Of a stretch of 64,000 bases of DNA, positions 53,407 through 63,014 are shown in pieces. The notes under the pieces were generated by a model, which worked only from the letters and a program-made list of their open reading frames with translations, searched no databases and was not told the DNA's origin. Position numbers and translations under genes: made by a program. The DNA comes from Spirochaetales bacterium (GTDB lineage: Bacteria; Spirochaetota; Spirochaetia; DSM-2461). The number at the start of each line of letters is the position of its first letter. Position 1 is the first letter of the stretch. The stretch is taken from positions 1 through 64,000 of the forward strand of contig QKAW01000013.1 of NCBI GenBank assembly GCA_003247135.1, in the 5' to 3' direction.

Positions 53407-56112
53407 TTACTTATTTTCATTAAACGAAGTTAGAAATTTTGCCAAATTGACAAAATTAAGTGGCTTACTAAAAAAATATCCCTGTATCAAATTACAACCT
53501 ACTTCTTTTAAATAACTCATTTGAGATTCTGTCTCAACTCCTTCAGTTAAAACAGTTATATTGAGAACTCTGGACATTTCAGCAAGAATTTTCAGCATTC
53601 GTCCGTCATCTTTTTCCGGATAATCTTTAATAAAAGATCTGTCAATTTTCATCTTATTTATTGGTAGCTGGTGAAGATAGGACAGGGAAGAATAGCCTGT
53701 TCCAAAATCATCTAAGGAGATAGAAATTCCTTTTGATCTAATGTAATCAAGTTTTTTCTTGTTGGAATTCTGATGTTTCATTAATAAACTCTCGGTTATT
53801 TCCAGTTCAAGAAGATTATAATCAATATTATAACTGTCTATAATTTTAAAAGCGTGTTTTGTAAAGTCGAAATCTTCCAGTTGTTTTGCAGAAACATTTA
53901 TTGCAACCCTAAATCCCTCCTCCGGTATTAGGTTTAATTTTTTGAGCTTAACAATATCCATACATACCTGGTTTATAATCCAGTAGCCAATGTCAATGAT
54001 AATTGATGATCTCTCAGCAATAGAAATAAAGTTATCTGGAGGGATACTCCCCATCTCACTGCTATCCCATCTTATTAAAGCTTCTACTCCAACACATCTG
54101 TTTTTTTCCGAATCTACCTGAGGTTGATAGACCATATAGAGCTCATCAAGTTCCATAGCACGCTTAAGTAATCTTTCAATTTTGTTTTCATAGCTAATTG
54201 TTTCCAGCATAGATGGACTATAGAATGCATAATCCCTCTCCTGTCTATTTATAGCCCATTCAAGGGATAATACAGAATTTAAAAGCAGTTTTCTTACATC
54301 ATCAGCATCCTGGGGCCACAGAGATACTCCCATTTTGATTTTTAAAAATAACTCTTCATCATCTTTTTTTATAACTCTGTTAATCTGATAAAAGAAATTC
54401 GAAATAAACTCTTCATGAGGTATACTTAAGTTGCTGGTATTTATAATTATTGAAAAAATATTTCTACTTGTCTGGGCAACAATATCATCTCTATTTATTA
54501 AAGTTTTTATTATATTTATAAATAATCTGGAAATAGTGTGGGAGTTATATGTCTTGTTTATACTTAAAAGCTCATTGTAATTCTCTATAACAAGACTTAT
54601 TACCATAAAATTGACCCACTTTACGGTAATGTTCTTATCTAGAAGCTGTCCCAGCATATCTTCATTTTCTACTTTAAAATCTTCAATAATTTTACTATCA
54701 TCCTTAAATTTATCAGAATTTATCCTGTTAAATATACCGAGATATTGGGTTGTTTTTTTTCCTTTACTCTCATTTATTGATAGAATTTTAAGCTTTTTAG
54801 GAATTAGAGCTCCATCACGGGATATATCCCAGAGAGATCCTTCCCATACACCTTCAGTAGTTATTTTGTTCCACATATTTTTATAAAATGTATCATCATG
54901 AAGACCAGATTTAAATTCATTTGGTTTGTGACCTATCACTTCGGCTGAGGAGTAACCAGTCTGTAATTCATATGCCTTGTTTACGTGGGTAATAACAGTA
55001 TCCTTATCTGTTATTACTACTGCATCACTTATTGACTCTGATATTTTTTTGGCAATTTTTAATTCTCGGTCAGAAACCTTTAATTTTCTGTAAAGAATTA
55101 TTGATAAAAAAATTAAAATCTGAATTATTAGAAAAATAAAAACATAGAGGGGTTTAACAAGATGTTTTATTAGTTTGGTAATATTTAAGGCTTCACTTTT
55201 ATCTATAACATGAATCAACATCCATCTGTCACTATTTACTGTAAACATATTATGGGAATACTGTAAAAGATCAGAAAATATAACTACCAGATTATTTTTG
55301 TAGTATATACCTGAATTTTTGTTGTATATGTCACTTATTACATTTGGGTATGCATTGAAAATGCTCTCATTTTTGAAATTATCAAACATAAAAGAGAAGT
55401 TTAAATTTTCATCTGGATTTACTATAAAACCACCGTTTTTATTACATAAATAGGTTTTTATATTGTATTTAGTTGATAAAACAGAATAAACATCCAATAA
55501 ATTTAAGAAATGGGATGCTTTATAGTTTACTACAATTATACCTTCAAAATTATTATTCAAAAAAACTGGAGTTGTAAATCTTAACATTGGTTTGTAGGGT
55601 AGCTCAATTGAATTATTTTCAATATTCAGATCCATGGGTGATACATAAATTTCATGCTCTTTTAGTATCAGACTATCCTGAAAATAATCCCTGTTACCTT
55701 TAAATTGAAGTTTTTTGCTTAACTGTGGGACATTATTAATATTGTTTACTCTAACAACTTCCATCCCATTATTATTAATGAACCTTATTTGATCGTAATA
55801 GGATTTATTACCTATAAGTCGGATAAACATATTTTGAAGTTCAGTTAAGGTCTCATCATTTTTATTGAATATGTAGTCGTTAATCTCATTGGAATCTCTT
55901 ATAACAAACATACCCTCTTTTGCTTCTGACATATATTGGGATGTAATGTTTGCTATTGCTTTATTTGAAATTAACTCCTCTTTTGCCAGAGAGTTTAAGC
56001 TGTATTTTTCAACTCTATAACTATCCAGAGTAAAAAAAATTATACTGATTATTGAGAAGGGTATTGAAATTATTAGAAAGTGTTTTAATGTTAAAATAAA
56101 ATCTTTTTTCAT
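53407..56112 (-). CDS. Membrane Cache-PAS-GGDEF-EAL protein, likely c-di-GMP phosphodiesterase
   Basis: The 901-residue protein has an N-terminal membrane helix, a Cache extracellular sensor (about 40-300), a second helix, a PAS domain (ISDAVVITDKDTVITHVNKAY), a GGDEF domain without the GGDEF motif (AQTSRNIFSIII) and an intact EAL domain (VGVEALIRW; ISLDDFGTGYSSLSYL). AAAGGA precedes the ATG. It should degrade c-di-GMP in response to an external signal. Confidence 0.92.
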   Translation of the reverse strand: MKKDFILTLKHFLIISIPFSIISIIFFTLDSYRVEKYSLNSLAKEELISNKAIANITSQYMSEAKEGMFVIRDSNEINDYIFNKNDETLTELQNMFIRLIGNKSYYDQIRFINNNGMEVVRVNNINNVPQLSKKLQFKGNRDYFQDSLILKEHEIYVSPMDLNIENNSIELPYKPMLRFTTPVFLNNNFEGIIVVNYKASHFLNLLDVYSVLSTKYNIKTYLCNKNGGFIVNPDENLNFSFMFDNFKNESIFNAYPNVISDIYNKNSGIYYKNNLVVIFSDLLQYSHNMFTVNSDRWMLIHVIDKSEALNITKLIKHLVKPLYVFIFLIIQILIFLSIILYRKLKVSDRELKIAKKISESISDAVVITDKDTVITHVNKAYELQTGYSSAEVIGHKPNEFKSGLHDDTFYKNMWNKITTEGVWEGSLWDISRDGALIPKKLKILSINESKGKKTTQYLGIFNRINSDKFKDDSKIIEDFKVENEDMLGQLLDKNITVKWVNFMVISLVIENYNELLSINKTYNSHTISRLFINIIKTLINRDDIVAQTSRNIFSIIINTSNLSIPHEEFISNFFYQINRVIKKDDEELFLKIKMGVSLWPQDADDVRKLLLNSVLSLEWAINRQERDYAFYSPSMLETISYENKIERLLKRAMELDELYMVYQPQVDSEKNRCVGVEALIRWDSSEMGSIPPDNFISIAERSSIIIDIGYWIINQVCMDIVKLKKLNLIPEEGFRVAINVSAKQLEDFDFTKHAFKIIDSYNIDYNLLELEITESLLMKHQNSNKKKLDYIRSKGISISLDDFGTGYSSLSYLHQLPINKMKIDRSFIKDYPEKDDGRMLKILAEMSRVLNITVLTEGVETESQMSYLKEVGCNLIQGYFFSKPLNFVNLAKFLTSFNENK

Positions 56113-56260
56113 ATATCCTTTTTTAGTTTATTTGCTCTGTATGGGTTAGTAAATATATAAATAAAATTATTTTTTTATATTTATTCATAGATTTAGCTCA
56201 AACTGACGTTTTTATGTAAACCGTTCATAGATACTAGTGTAATATGTTTTAATATATTTC

Positions 56261-56273
56261 TGACCGTTGGTCA
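56261..56273. promoter_or_regulatory. TetR-type operator
   Basis: TGACC-GTT-GGTCA is a perfect dyad, 17 bases before the GTG start of the TetR gene. The sequence TGACCGTTGGTCA is a typical TetR-family half-site arrangement and lies just downstream of AT-rich -10-like sequence, so self-repression is expected. Confidence 0.7.
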
Positions 56274-56290
56274 TATTTAGGTGATATAAA

Positions 56291-56875
56291 GTGAAGAAGT
56301 CGGATAAAACAAGATTAACAATACTAGAAGCTGCTCAAGAGCTTTTTAAAACCAGAGATGTTTCTCATGTTTCAGTTGAGGCAATTACCAAAAAGGCAGG
56401 AGTTGGAAAAGGAACCTTCTATCTCTACTTCGATTCCAAAACTGATATGGTAGATGCTTTAATAAGAGATGTAGTAGAACAACCAACTGAAATGATGGAT
56501 CATTTTTCTAATACTCCTTCGAAAATTTCATCAATAGAAAAAATGGTTGATGAGATATGTTCGGATTTAAGTAAGTATGTAAAAACTCTTGAATTAATAC
56601 ACAAAGTACAGTTCTTAAGGTTTCTTGCAAAACATTTTTCAATAAGTGAGTATAATAACAAATGGACTAAATCCCTAGAAAAATGGATTACAAGAGGTGT
56701 TAATGATGGAGAGTTTGCAAAAATTAATCCACAGTTCGCAAGTGAATTCATAGCTTTGGGTGCTCATGGTGTTCTTGACAATCTAATTAGCTCTGGTGAG
56801 TTATCCAAGACTGGAAAAATTGAAGATTTTGGAGCTCAACTAAAAATTATCATCAGAAATATTTTAAAGCCGTAA
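56291..56875 (+). CDS. TetR family regulator
   Basis: The 194-residue regulator starts at GTG 56291 with AGGTGAT before it. The N-terminal HTH (EAAQELFKTRDVSHVSVEAITKKAGVGKGTFYLYFDSKTDMV) is canonical. It is followed 38 bases later by the alpha/beta hydrolase, which is probably under its control. Confidence 0.94.
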   Translation: MKKSDKTRLTILEAAQELFKTRDVSHVSVEAITKKAGVGKGTFYLYFDSKTDMVDALIRDVVEQPTEMMDHFSNTPSKISSIEKMVDEICSDLSKYVKTLELIHKVQFLRFLAKHFSISEYNNKWTKSLEKWITRGVNDGEFAKINPQFASEFIALGAHGVLDNLISSGELSKTGKIEDFGAQLKIIIRNILKP

Positions 56876-56913
56876 CCTGAATTATTTAAAGAATATTCGA
56901 AAGTGGGGATTTC

Positions 56914-57840
56914 ATGTTTAGCAACAATGATATTTGGAAAAAGGTACAAGAACATTTACCAGTAGAAAATAGAATTTCTGATGATAATATGCCATTAGAA
57001 AATAGGGTATCCTTTGGGGATATAGATATTAGATATGATGAGTATCTACCAAAAATCAAATCAAATAACTCTATTATCATTTTTCATGGAGTCGGTGGAA
57101 ATGGTAGACTTCTTTCATTTATTGCAGCGCCACTTGCAGCAGCTGGGTTCAATGTTGTTTGCCCAGATCTACCAGGTTTTGGCTACACCAAAATTGAAAG
57201 GGCATTTGATTATTCTACATGGATAGATGTAGGAACTTTTATGGTAAACCGTGAAATTCAAGCCGGTCGGAATACTTATGTTTTCGGTCTTAGTGCAGGT
57301 GGAATGCTTGCCTACAATGTGACATGCAATGTAAAAAAAGTTAAAGGATTATTAATAACAAACATTCTTGATAATCGATTACAGATTGTTAGAGATTATT
57401 CTGCAAAAAACAAGTTTCATTCTCGAGTTGGAATAAAAGTTTTAAGGAGTCTTCCTTCAACTTTTAAGAAGATTAAAGTTCCTGTTAAGATGGTTGCCAA
57501 TATGAAGGCTATTGTCAATGATTCTCATGTTTTAAAGCTTCTATTGAAAGATAAAGTTGGATCAGGAAGCTCAGTTTTTATTGGTTTTCTAATATCAATG
57601 ATGGATGCAGTTCCTCTTATCGAACCTGAAAATTTTAATATTTGTCCAGTATTGTTAGTCCATCCGGAAATTGACCTATGGACTCCGACTAAAATTAGTA
57701 GACTTTTTTTTGATAAGCTCCAAAGTTCAAAAGAGATAAAAATTCTAAATAATGCAGGACATTTTCCAATCGAAACCCCAGGACTTCAACAATTAGTGAA
57801 TAGTTCAATTGAATTCCTATTAAAACAGGGGGGTAGCTAA
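56914..57840 (+). CDS. Alpha/beta hydrolase
   Basis: The 308-residue hydrolase has the oxyanion motif HGVGGNGRL, the nucleophile elbow GLSAGG with S127, an acidic residue near VHPEIDLW and a C-terminal histidine in NAGHFPIETP. No signal peptide is present. The substrate is unknown; an ester or lipid is possible given the large cap-like insert between about 150 and 225. Confidence 0.9.
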   Translation: MFSNNDIWKKVQEHLPVENRISDDNMPLENRVSFGDIDIRYDEYLPKIKSNNSIIIFHGVGGNGRLLSFIAAPLAAAGFNVVCPDLPGFGYTKIERAFDYSTWIDVGTFMVNREIQAGRNTYVFGLSAGGMLAYNVTCNVKKVKGLLITNILDNRLQIVRDYSAKNKFHSRVGIKVLRSLPSTFKKIKVPVKMVANMKAIVNDSHVLKLLLKDKVGSGSSVFIGFLISMMDAVPLIEPENFNICPVLLVHPEIDLWTPTKISRLFFDKLQSSKEIKILNNAGHFPIETPGLQQLVNSSIEFLLKQGGS

Positions 57841-57956
57841 GTACTGTAAATATTAATAGGGAAACTGAAAATATATAGTTAATTGCGTAATAAAATTATT
57901 GATGATATGTTTAATCGTATATTAATTATTTTTATGACTAATTCAAGGAGAACTTT

Positions 57957-58346
57957 ATGAAATCAAAATTCCATCACGTTGCATTAAAATCCCATGACTT
58001 TGACAGATCTGTCCATTTCTATTCGGAAGTTTTAGGCTTTAAAAAGAGTCTTGAGTGGGGAGAGGGTGACGAAAGAGCAATAATGCTGGATTTTGGAGAT
58101 GGTTCTTATCTTGAAATTTTTGCAGGTGGGGAAAAACCTCAGGAATCAAACCACTCAATTATTCATATTGCTGTAGAAGTAGACAGTTGCGATGATTATT
58201 TTAATAAATCCATTGCATTTGGATGTAAAAGTAAAATGGATCCTAAGGATTTTACAATTCCTGCAAAAAGTGGTGATGTTCCGGTAAGAATAGCCTTTAT
58301 CTATGGCCCTGATAATGAAGAAGTTGAATTTTTTCAGAATAAGTAG
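57957..58346 (+). CDS. VOC/glyoxalase-like domain protein
   Basis: The 129-residue protein has the VOC-fold start KFHHVALKSHDFDRSVHFYSEVLGFK and DGSYLEIFAGG, with metal ligand candidates H5, E64-type and E125-type positions. It could be a glyoxalase-type isomerase or a resistance protein. AAGGAG precedes the ATG. It follows the hydrolase by 116 bases. Confidence 0.88.
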   Translation: MKSKFHHVALKSHDFDRSVHFYSEVLGFKKSLEWGEGDERAIMLDFGDGSYLEIFAGGEKPQESNHSIIHIAVEVDSCDDYFNKSIAFGCKSKMDPKDFTIPAKSGDVPVRIAFIYGPDNEEVEFFQNK

Positions 58347-58365
58347 TTCTATATAAAATATTTTT

Positions 58366-59181
58366 TTAATTATTCTTGCAGGAAGTTCTGTAATCTCTAG
58401 GGGTTAAATTAAAATTAGCCTTAAATATTCTTGAAAAGTAGTTGTAATCAGGGATTCCAACTGATTCAGCTACTTCTCTAATACTTAACTCTGTTGTTGT
58501 AAGTAATTTTGCACCATGGTCAAGCCTTAACTTTCTAAGATAGGGTATAAGGGATAGTGATATATTGTTTATTAAACAGTTATATAAAGTAGATTTACTA
58601 ATATTAAAATAGTTACAGACACTCTCCTGGGTAATCTCTTCTCTAAGATTATTTATTAAGTATTGGGTTATTCTGTTAAAAAGACCACTTCTTTCTGTGT
58701 GTACAAGCTTTTTTAGTATCAGGTAGGTTGAACAGGCATGCATTATGTTGGATACTGCCTCAATCTGTATAACTCCCATCTGTTTAAGTTTAAAAAAAGC
58801 CTCTTTTAATTCTGCTTCAGGTATATTAAATTTTCTGCATTTATCCCTGACTTTTAACCATTGGGTTCCTATAGAGCTCTCGTCAAGTAGTTGTCCTACC
58901 ATGACATAACCAATTATATTATCACTATCAATTATTGGAGCTACAGCTTCATATAAACCCATATGACACTTATAAATGTATAGTTCCTTACTTTTATTAA
59001 CCTCCTCAAATGCAGTAATATCACAGTTTCTGCATTTGTCCTGTATCTGAGGAATACTTCTGATAATATTACAAAAATTCATCACTTTTTTAGGGATTAG
59101 ATAGATTGGATTGTAGTACCTGTCATAAACACCAATACTTACCCCTAATAGAGAGTAGTAATCCATCAGTATTTTTTTCAT
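58366..59181 (-). CDS. PocR-domain AraC family regulator
   Basis: The 271-residue regulator has an N-terminal PocR ligand domain (about 1-150; LLGVSIGVYDRYYNPIYLIP, CRNCDITAFEEVNKSKE, GYVMVGQLL) and an AraC double HTH (QESVCNYFNISKSTLYNCL; REVAESVGIPDYNYFSRIFK). I prefer ATG 59181; a TTG 9 codons upstream is an alternative. PocR domains bind small diols or aromatics. It is divergent from the second GH2 gene and probably regulates it. Confidence 0.88.
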   Translation of the reverse strand: MKKILMDYYSLLGVSIGVYDRYYNPIYLIPKKVMNFCNIIRSIPQIQDKCRNCDITAFEEVNKSKELYIYKCHMGLYEAVAPIIDSDNIIGYVMVGQLLDESSIGTQWLKVRDKCRKFNIPEAELKEAFFKLKQMGVIQIEAVSNIMHACSTYLILKKLVHTERSGLFNRITQYLINNLREEITQESVCNYFNISKSTLYNCLINNISLSLIPYLRKLRLDHGAKLLTTTELSIREVAESVGIPDYNYFSRIFKANFNLTPRDYRTSCKNN

Positions 59182-59248
59182 CTTTTCTTCTTCAAAAACT
59201 AAATGCAATCTCTAAAACCTCAAAATAATTAGTATAAAAAACTTATTT

Positions 59249-59275
59249 TTAATGATTTGTGCTATAAATCATTAA
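59249..59275. promoter_or_regulatory. Perfect dyad between PocR-AraC and the GH2 gene
   Basis: TTAATGATTT (59249-59258) and AAATCATTAA (59266-59275) are perfect 10-bp arms around 7 bases. It lies in the divergent regulatory region and is a candidate operator, or an RNA hairpin without a T-run. Confidence 0.55.
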
Positions 59276-59347
59276 CTTTGCTATTATTCTACCATGGCTA
59301 TATATAAACTGCAAAATGAATAATATTAATGAATTCTGGAGGTTCAG

Positions 59348-61843
59348 ATGCAAAGCAAAAGATCACTTTTTAATTTTAACTCATCCTGGAAATTTCACTA
59401 TGGAGACATTGAAGAACACAATATAAATACTGTTCATGCCCATTTTAAAAGACCTGAATATGTAAAAGCCGGGAATCATGGACTTGCTTATACAACCTAT
59501 GACGATAGTTCCTGGAATATTGTAGACCTTCCTCATGACTTTGTAATAGAGAGAAACGAGTACGATACAACAACCCCCAGTTGTACAGGATCCTTTGCTA
59601 AAAGCATTGTCTGGTACAGAAAAACTTTTTTAATACCCGAAGAGGATAGAGGTTCAAGAATTTTTATACAGTTCGATGGAGTATACAGAAACTGCGAAGT
59701 GTGGTTAAACGGAAATCTTGCAGGTAGACATGTTGGCGGTTATATGGGGTTTGAACTGGAGATTACAGAGCTACTAAAATATGGATCATCAAACAGCTTT
59801 GCAGTAAAAGTTGACGCAACTGATTACGAGGGATGGTGGTATGAAGGTGGAGGGATCTACAGGGATGTTAGAGTTCTAAAAACTAATCAGACCAGGATTA
59901 TCGATAATGAGGTACACGCTGAACAGAGCAATATTTTAGTCGACAAACTTACAGCTACAATTTCAATATCCGGGGCAATTGATTTTGGTTTAATGCTGGA
60001 TGAACCTAAAAGTAGAGAGATAATTGTCAATATCTACAATCCGGATAAGGATTTAGTTGCTACTAAAACCTTGACTTTATCTGGAGAAAGTTATGATAAA
60101 AAAGATTTTCGAGCAGAATTTGACCTAAAAGATATAAAACTCTGGAGTTTAGAGCAAAGAAACCTCTATAAGGCGGAAATAATTGTAAAAAACAGTAGAG
60201 AAAACCTTGATAACTACTCAACAACTTTTGGTATAAGAACAATAAAATACAGTGCAGAGCGTGGATTTGAGCTAAATAATAAAACAGTAAAACTCTATGG
60301 TGTTTGCGGTCATGATGACTTTGCAGGGGTAGGTGTCGCACTAACTCGGCCAATAATTCAGTATAAAATTGACAGATTAATGGAGATGGGAGTTAATGCC
60401 TACAGATGTGCCCACAATCCACCTGACCCAAAATTTCTGGAGATTTGTGATAGAGTAGGGGTATTGGTAATTGATGAGACTAGACTTTCCGGTGTAAACA
60501 GCGCAGATCTCGATGATTATGTATTAATGATTAAACGTGATAGAAACCATCCATCAATTATTGCCTGGTCCATGGGGAATGAGGAGATGGCTCTTCAAGC
60601 AACTGAAGTAGGTGTTCAGATTTTTCAAAAGATGGAAGCAATTGGAAAGAAATACGATAGCTCAAGGCCCTATCTTCACGCTATAAATGCAGATTATGAC
60701 AGAATTGTAAAGTTTGATAGAGACCACGGATTTATTCAAAACCCTGTTGGTTTGAACTATTTTGTCCATCATGATAAAGATATATATAATACAATGCATA
60801 ACCAATATCCTGATTTATGCATGATAAATACCGAGACAACAGGTATTTGTTCCACCAGAGAGTACTCAATTCCTTATAATGATGTAGACTTGCAGGCACC
60901 TACAACAGAAAATATTACTGTTTGGGAGAGTGAAAAGTTCCATAAAAAAATTACATGTTATGGCTCTACAAGACCTATTTGGGGTATGGATCCAGAAACA
61001 TCATGGAAGGTTCATGTTGACAGACCATACTCTGCCGGAGTCTTTTTATGGACAGGTTTTGATTATCGTGGTGAGGTATTTCCCTACGATTACCCGGCAA
61101 CAATAACATTCTTTGGAATTATAGATCTTTGTGGTATACCAAAAGATTGGTTCTACTATTTACAGGCAAACTGGACCAATAATGATGTCCTGCATATTCT
61201 TCCACACTGGAACATGAGTGTTAATGAAGGTGAAACTGTAGATGTTTGGGCATTTACAAATTGTGAAGAAGTAGAACTCTATATTAATGGTGAAAGTCAG
61301 GGGAGAAAAGTATGCGAACCCCATGGGCACCTGGAGTGGAGTGTAAAATATAAAAAAGGAGTCCTGGAAGCTGTTGGTTACAAAAATGGCCTAGAGGTTA
61401 AAAGGGATACAAGAGTAACAGCAAAAGATCCTGTTAAACTGGTTTTAAAACCAAACAAAAATTCACTACTTGCAGATTACGAAGATGCAGTTATCATTAC
61501 AGCACATCTTGAAGATGAAGACGGAAATATGGTTATTACCTCTAATGAAGAGATAAGCTTTGAATTTGAAGGCCCGTACCGTTTTCTTGGAACAGGAAAT
61601 GGGGATCATCTTGGATCAGAGCCAGATAAAGAACCTAAAAGATCTCTTTTTGCAGGGAAATGTATTGTTATTGTTGGTTCAACCTACGACCAAGGAAATA
61701 TTAAGGTTAAAGGAAACTGGGGGAATAAAAGCTGCATAGTTGAACTGAAAAGCAAAAAAGCAGAATATCTACCAATAATTACAAGTAGTCAAAGTACCGA
61801 AGAATTTAACCGTAAAAAAGCAGCGGCAGATGGAGGTTTCTAA
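59348..61843 (+). CDS. Glycoside hydrolase family 2, probable beta-galactosidase
   Basis: The 831-residue enzyme has no signal peptide. The order is sugar-binding domain (WNIVDLPHDFVIE; WYRKTFLIP), Ig-like domain, TIM barrel with acid/base E412 in GNEEM and nucleophile E496 in INTETTG, then DUF4982 and a Big-type domain. GGAGG precedes the ATG. It is not a recent duplicate of the GH2 gene at 2803: the two differ along most of their length. Beta-galactosidase is likely, but other GH2 activities cannot be excluded. Confidence 0.9.
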   Translation: MQSKRSLFNFNSSWKFHYGDIEEHNINTVHAHFKRPEYVKAGNHGLAYTTYDDSSWNIVDLPHDFVIERNEYDTTTPSCTGSFAKSIVWYRKTFLIPEEDRGSRIFIQFDGVYRNCEVWLNGNLAGRHVGGYMGFELEITELLKYGSSNSFAVKVDATDYEGWWYEGGGIYRDVRVLKTNQTRIIDNEVHAEQSNILVDKLTATISISGAIDFGLMLDEPKSREIIVNIYNPDKDLVATKTLTLSGESYDKKDFRAEFDLKDIKLWSLEQRNLYKAEIIVKNSRENLDNYSTTFGIRTIKYSAERGFELNNKTVKLYGVCGHDDFAGVGVALTRPIIQYKIDRLMEMGVNAYRCAHNPPDPKFLEICDRVGVLVIDETRLSGVNSADLDDYVLMIKRDRNHPSIIAWSMGNEEMALQATEVGVQIFQKMEAIGKKYDSSRPYLHAINADYDRIVKFDRDHGFIQNPVGLNYFVHHDKDIYNTMHNQYPDLCMINTETTGICSTREYSIPYNDVDLQAPTTENITVWESEKFHKKITCYGSTRPIWGMDPETSWKVHVDRPYSAGVFLWTGFDYRGEVFPYDYPATITFFGIIDLCGIPKDWFYYLQANWTNNDVLHILPHWNMSVNEGETVDVWAFTNCEEVELYINGESQGRKVCEPHGHLEWSVKYKKGVLEAVGYKNGLEVKRDTRVTAKDPVKLVLKPNKNSLLADYEDAVIITAHLEDEDGNMVITSNEEISFEFEGPYRFLGTGNGDHLGSEPDKEPKRSLFAGKCIVIVGSTYDQGNIKVKGNWGNKSCIVELKSKKAEYLPIITSSQSTEEFNRKKAAADGGF

Positions 61844-61866
61844 TCGTATAGAATAGAGAATGGTTG

Positions 61867-61900
61867 GCAGTTCTTGAGTTTGTCAAGAACTGCTTTGTTA
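61867..61900 (+). terminator. Intrinsic terminator after the second GH2 gene
   Basis: GCAGTTCTTGA (61867-61877) and TCAAGAACTGC (61883-61893) are a perfect 11-bp stem with a 5-base loop, followed by TTTGTTATTT. Confidence 0.85.
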
Positions 61901-61901
61901 T

Positions 61902-62783
61902 TTACTCAATAGTATAATTAACTTCTGCATTATCATTCGATGATATAGATACAGTTTCTGCATCATTTTCTAATATTTTTACAGGTTCTAAAGCATTAAA
62001 TGTATCGTTTTCATAAACCCCTTTATATAATTTGTAAGTACCATAAGGAACAAATGCCAGCTTAACATAGCTTTTAGTATCCTCTGTATAACTGATTGCC
62101 GATTGTATAGCATTTAAATATGGTATAGAGTCTCCGTTTTCATCTGTTGTTAACTCTTCTCCAGTTACGGATTTATCTGAATTATATATATAGTAAGTTG
62201 TATTTATTTCTGCATTGGATATTAAAATATTGCCTGTTAAATTAGTTTGTATAAGTTTTATTGTTGGTTTTAAATTATATGTTGGATTTTTACTTCCACC
62301 TTTAACAACTATTGATTTTCTAACATCAAAGTCTATGGTTAATGAAGTATCTACACCATCTGCAAGAGTAAAGCCACCTACAAGTTTTAATCCACTATTT
62401 GCAACACCTTTATTGTAGTTTAATTCATATGTTTTTGAATCAATAACAATTGTATTGTCTCCAGCGTCACTACCTAAAAACAGTCTTACTTGACCATAAT
62501 TCCCAAGTTTCAATTCATTATCCGGAAAGTTAAAAATCTTTCCGTTTTGAAAATTCAGAAGATCAACAACCTGATTGCCCTCAAAGTAGGTACTCCACTC
62601 ATCGCCGGCTTCGGTTGTTGTTGCTATCTCTATTTTCGTAAAGGTAATATTTACAGATTCTGCAGAATTAATTGGAGCATCTGTAATTCCTATAGTTAAT
62701 TTAGATTTATTGCTATTATTCAGTACATTTCCACATCCCATTAATAGCAAAAGTAAAATTAATGCTAATATTTTCTTACTCAT
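61902..62783 (-). CDS. DUF4382 lipoprotein
   Basis: The 293-residue protein has a lipoprotein signal (MSKKILALILLLLLMGCGN) with lipobox cysteine C17, then a DUF4382 domain (LTIGITDAPINSAESVNITFTKIEI; KLGNYGQVRLFLG). Its function is unknown; it should be exported and membrane-anchored. AAGGAGAG precedes the ATG. It is convergent with the second GH2 gene. Confidence 0.88.
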   Translation of the reverse strand: MSKKILALILLLLLMGCGNVLNNSNKSKLTIGITDAPINSAESVNITFTKIEIATTTEAGDEWSTYFEGNQVVDLLNFQNGKIFNFPDNELKLGNYGQVRLFLGSDAGDNTIVIDSKTYELNYNKGVANSGLKLVGGFTLADGVDTSLTIDFDVRKSIVVKGGSKNPTYNLKPTIKLIQTNLTGNILISNAEINTTYYIYNSDKSVTGEELTTDENGDSIPYLNAIQSAISYTEDTKSYVKLAFVPYGTYKLYKGVYENDTFNALEPVKILENDAETVSISSNDNAEVNYTIE

Positions 62784-63014
62784 AATTCTCTCCTTGCCTA
62801 CTATATTTTATATTTTGTCTCTTCATTTGTCTATTTTTTGAATGGATTTATTATGGAAAACTAGGTTTTAGTCAGGTATTCACACTTCTATAAATTTTCA
62901 GATTTTCTTAATAAGATTATTAAGCAGGTATATCTGTATAGTATCAGTAAATTCTATAAACAATTTAAAATTTAATATGTAGAAATTTTATACATAATCA
63001 AATAATATTTAAAA

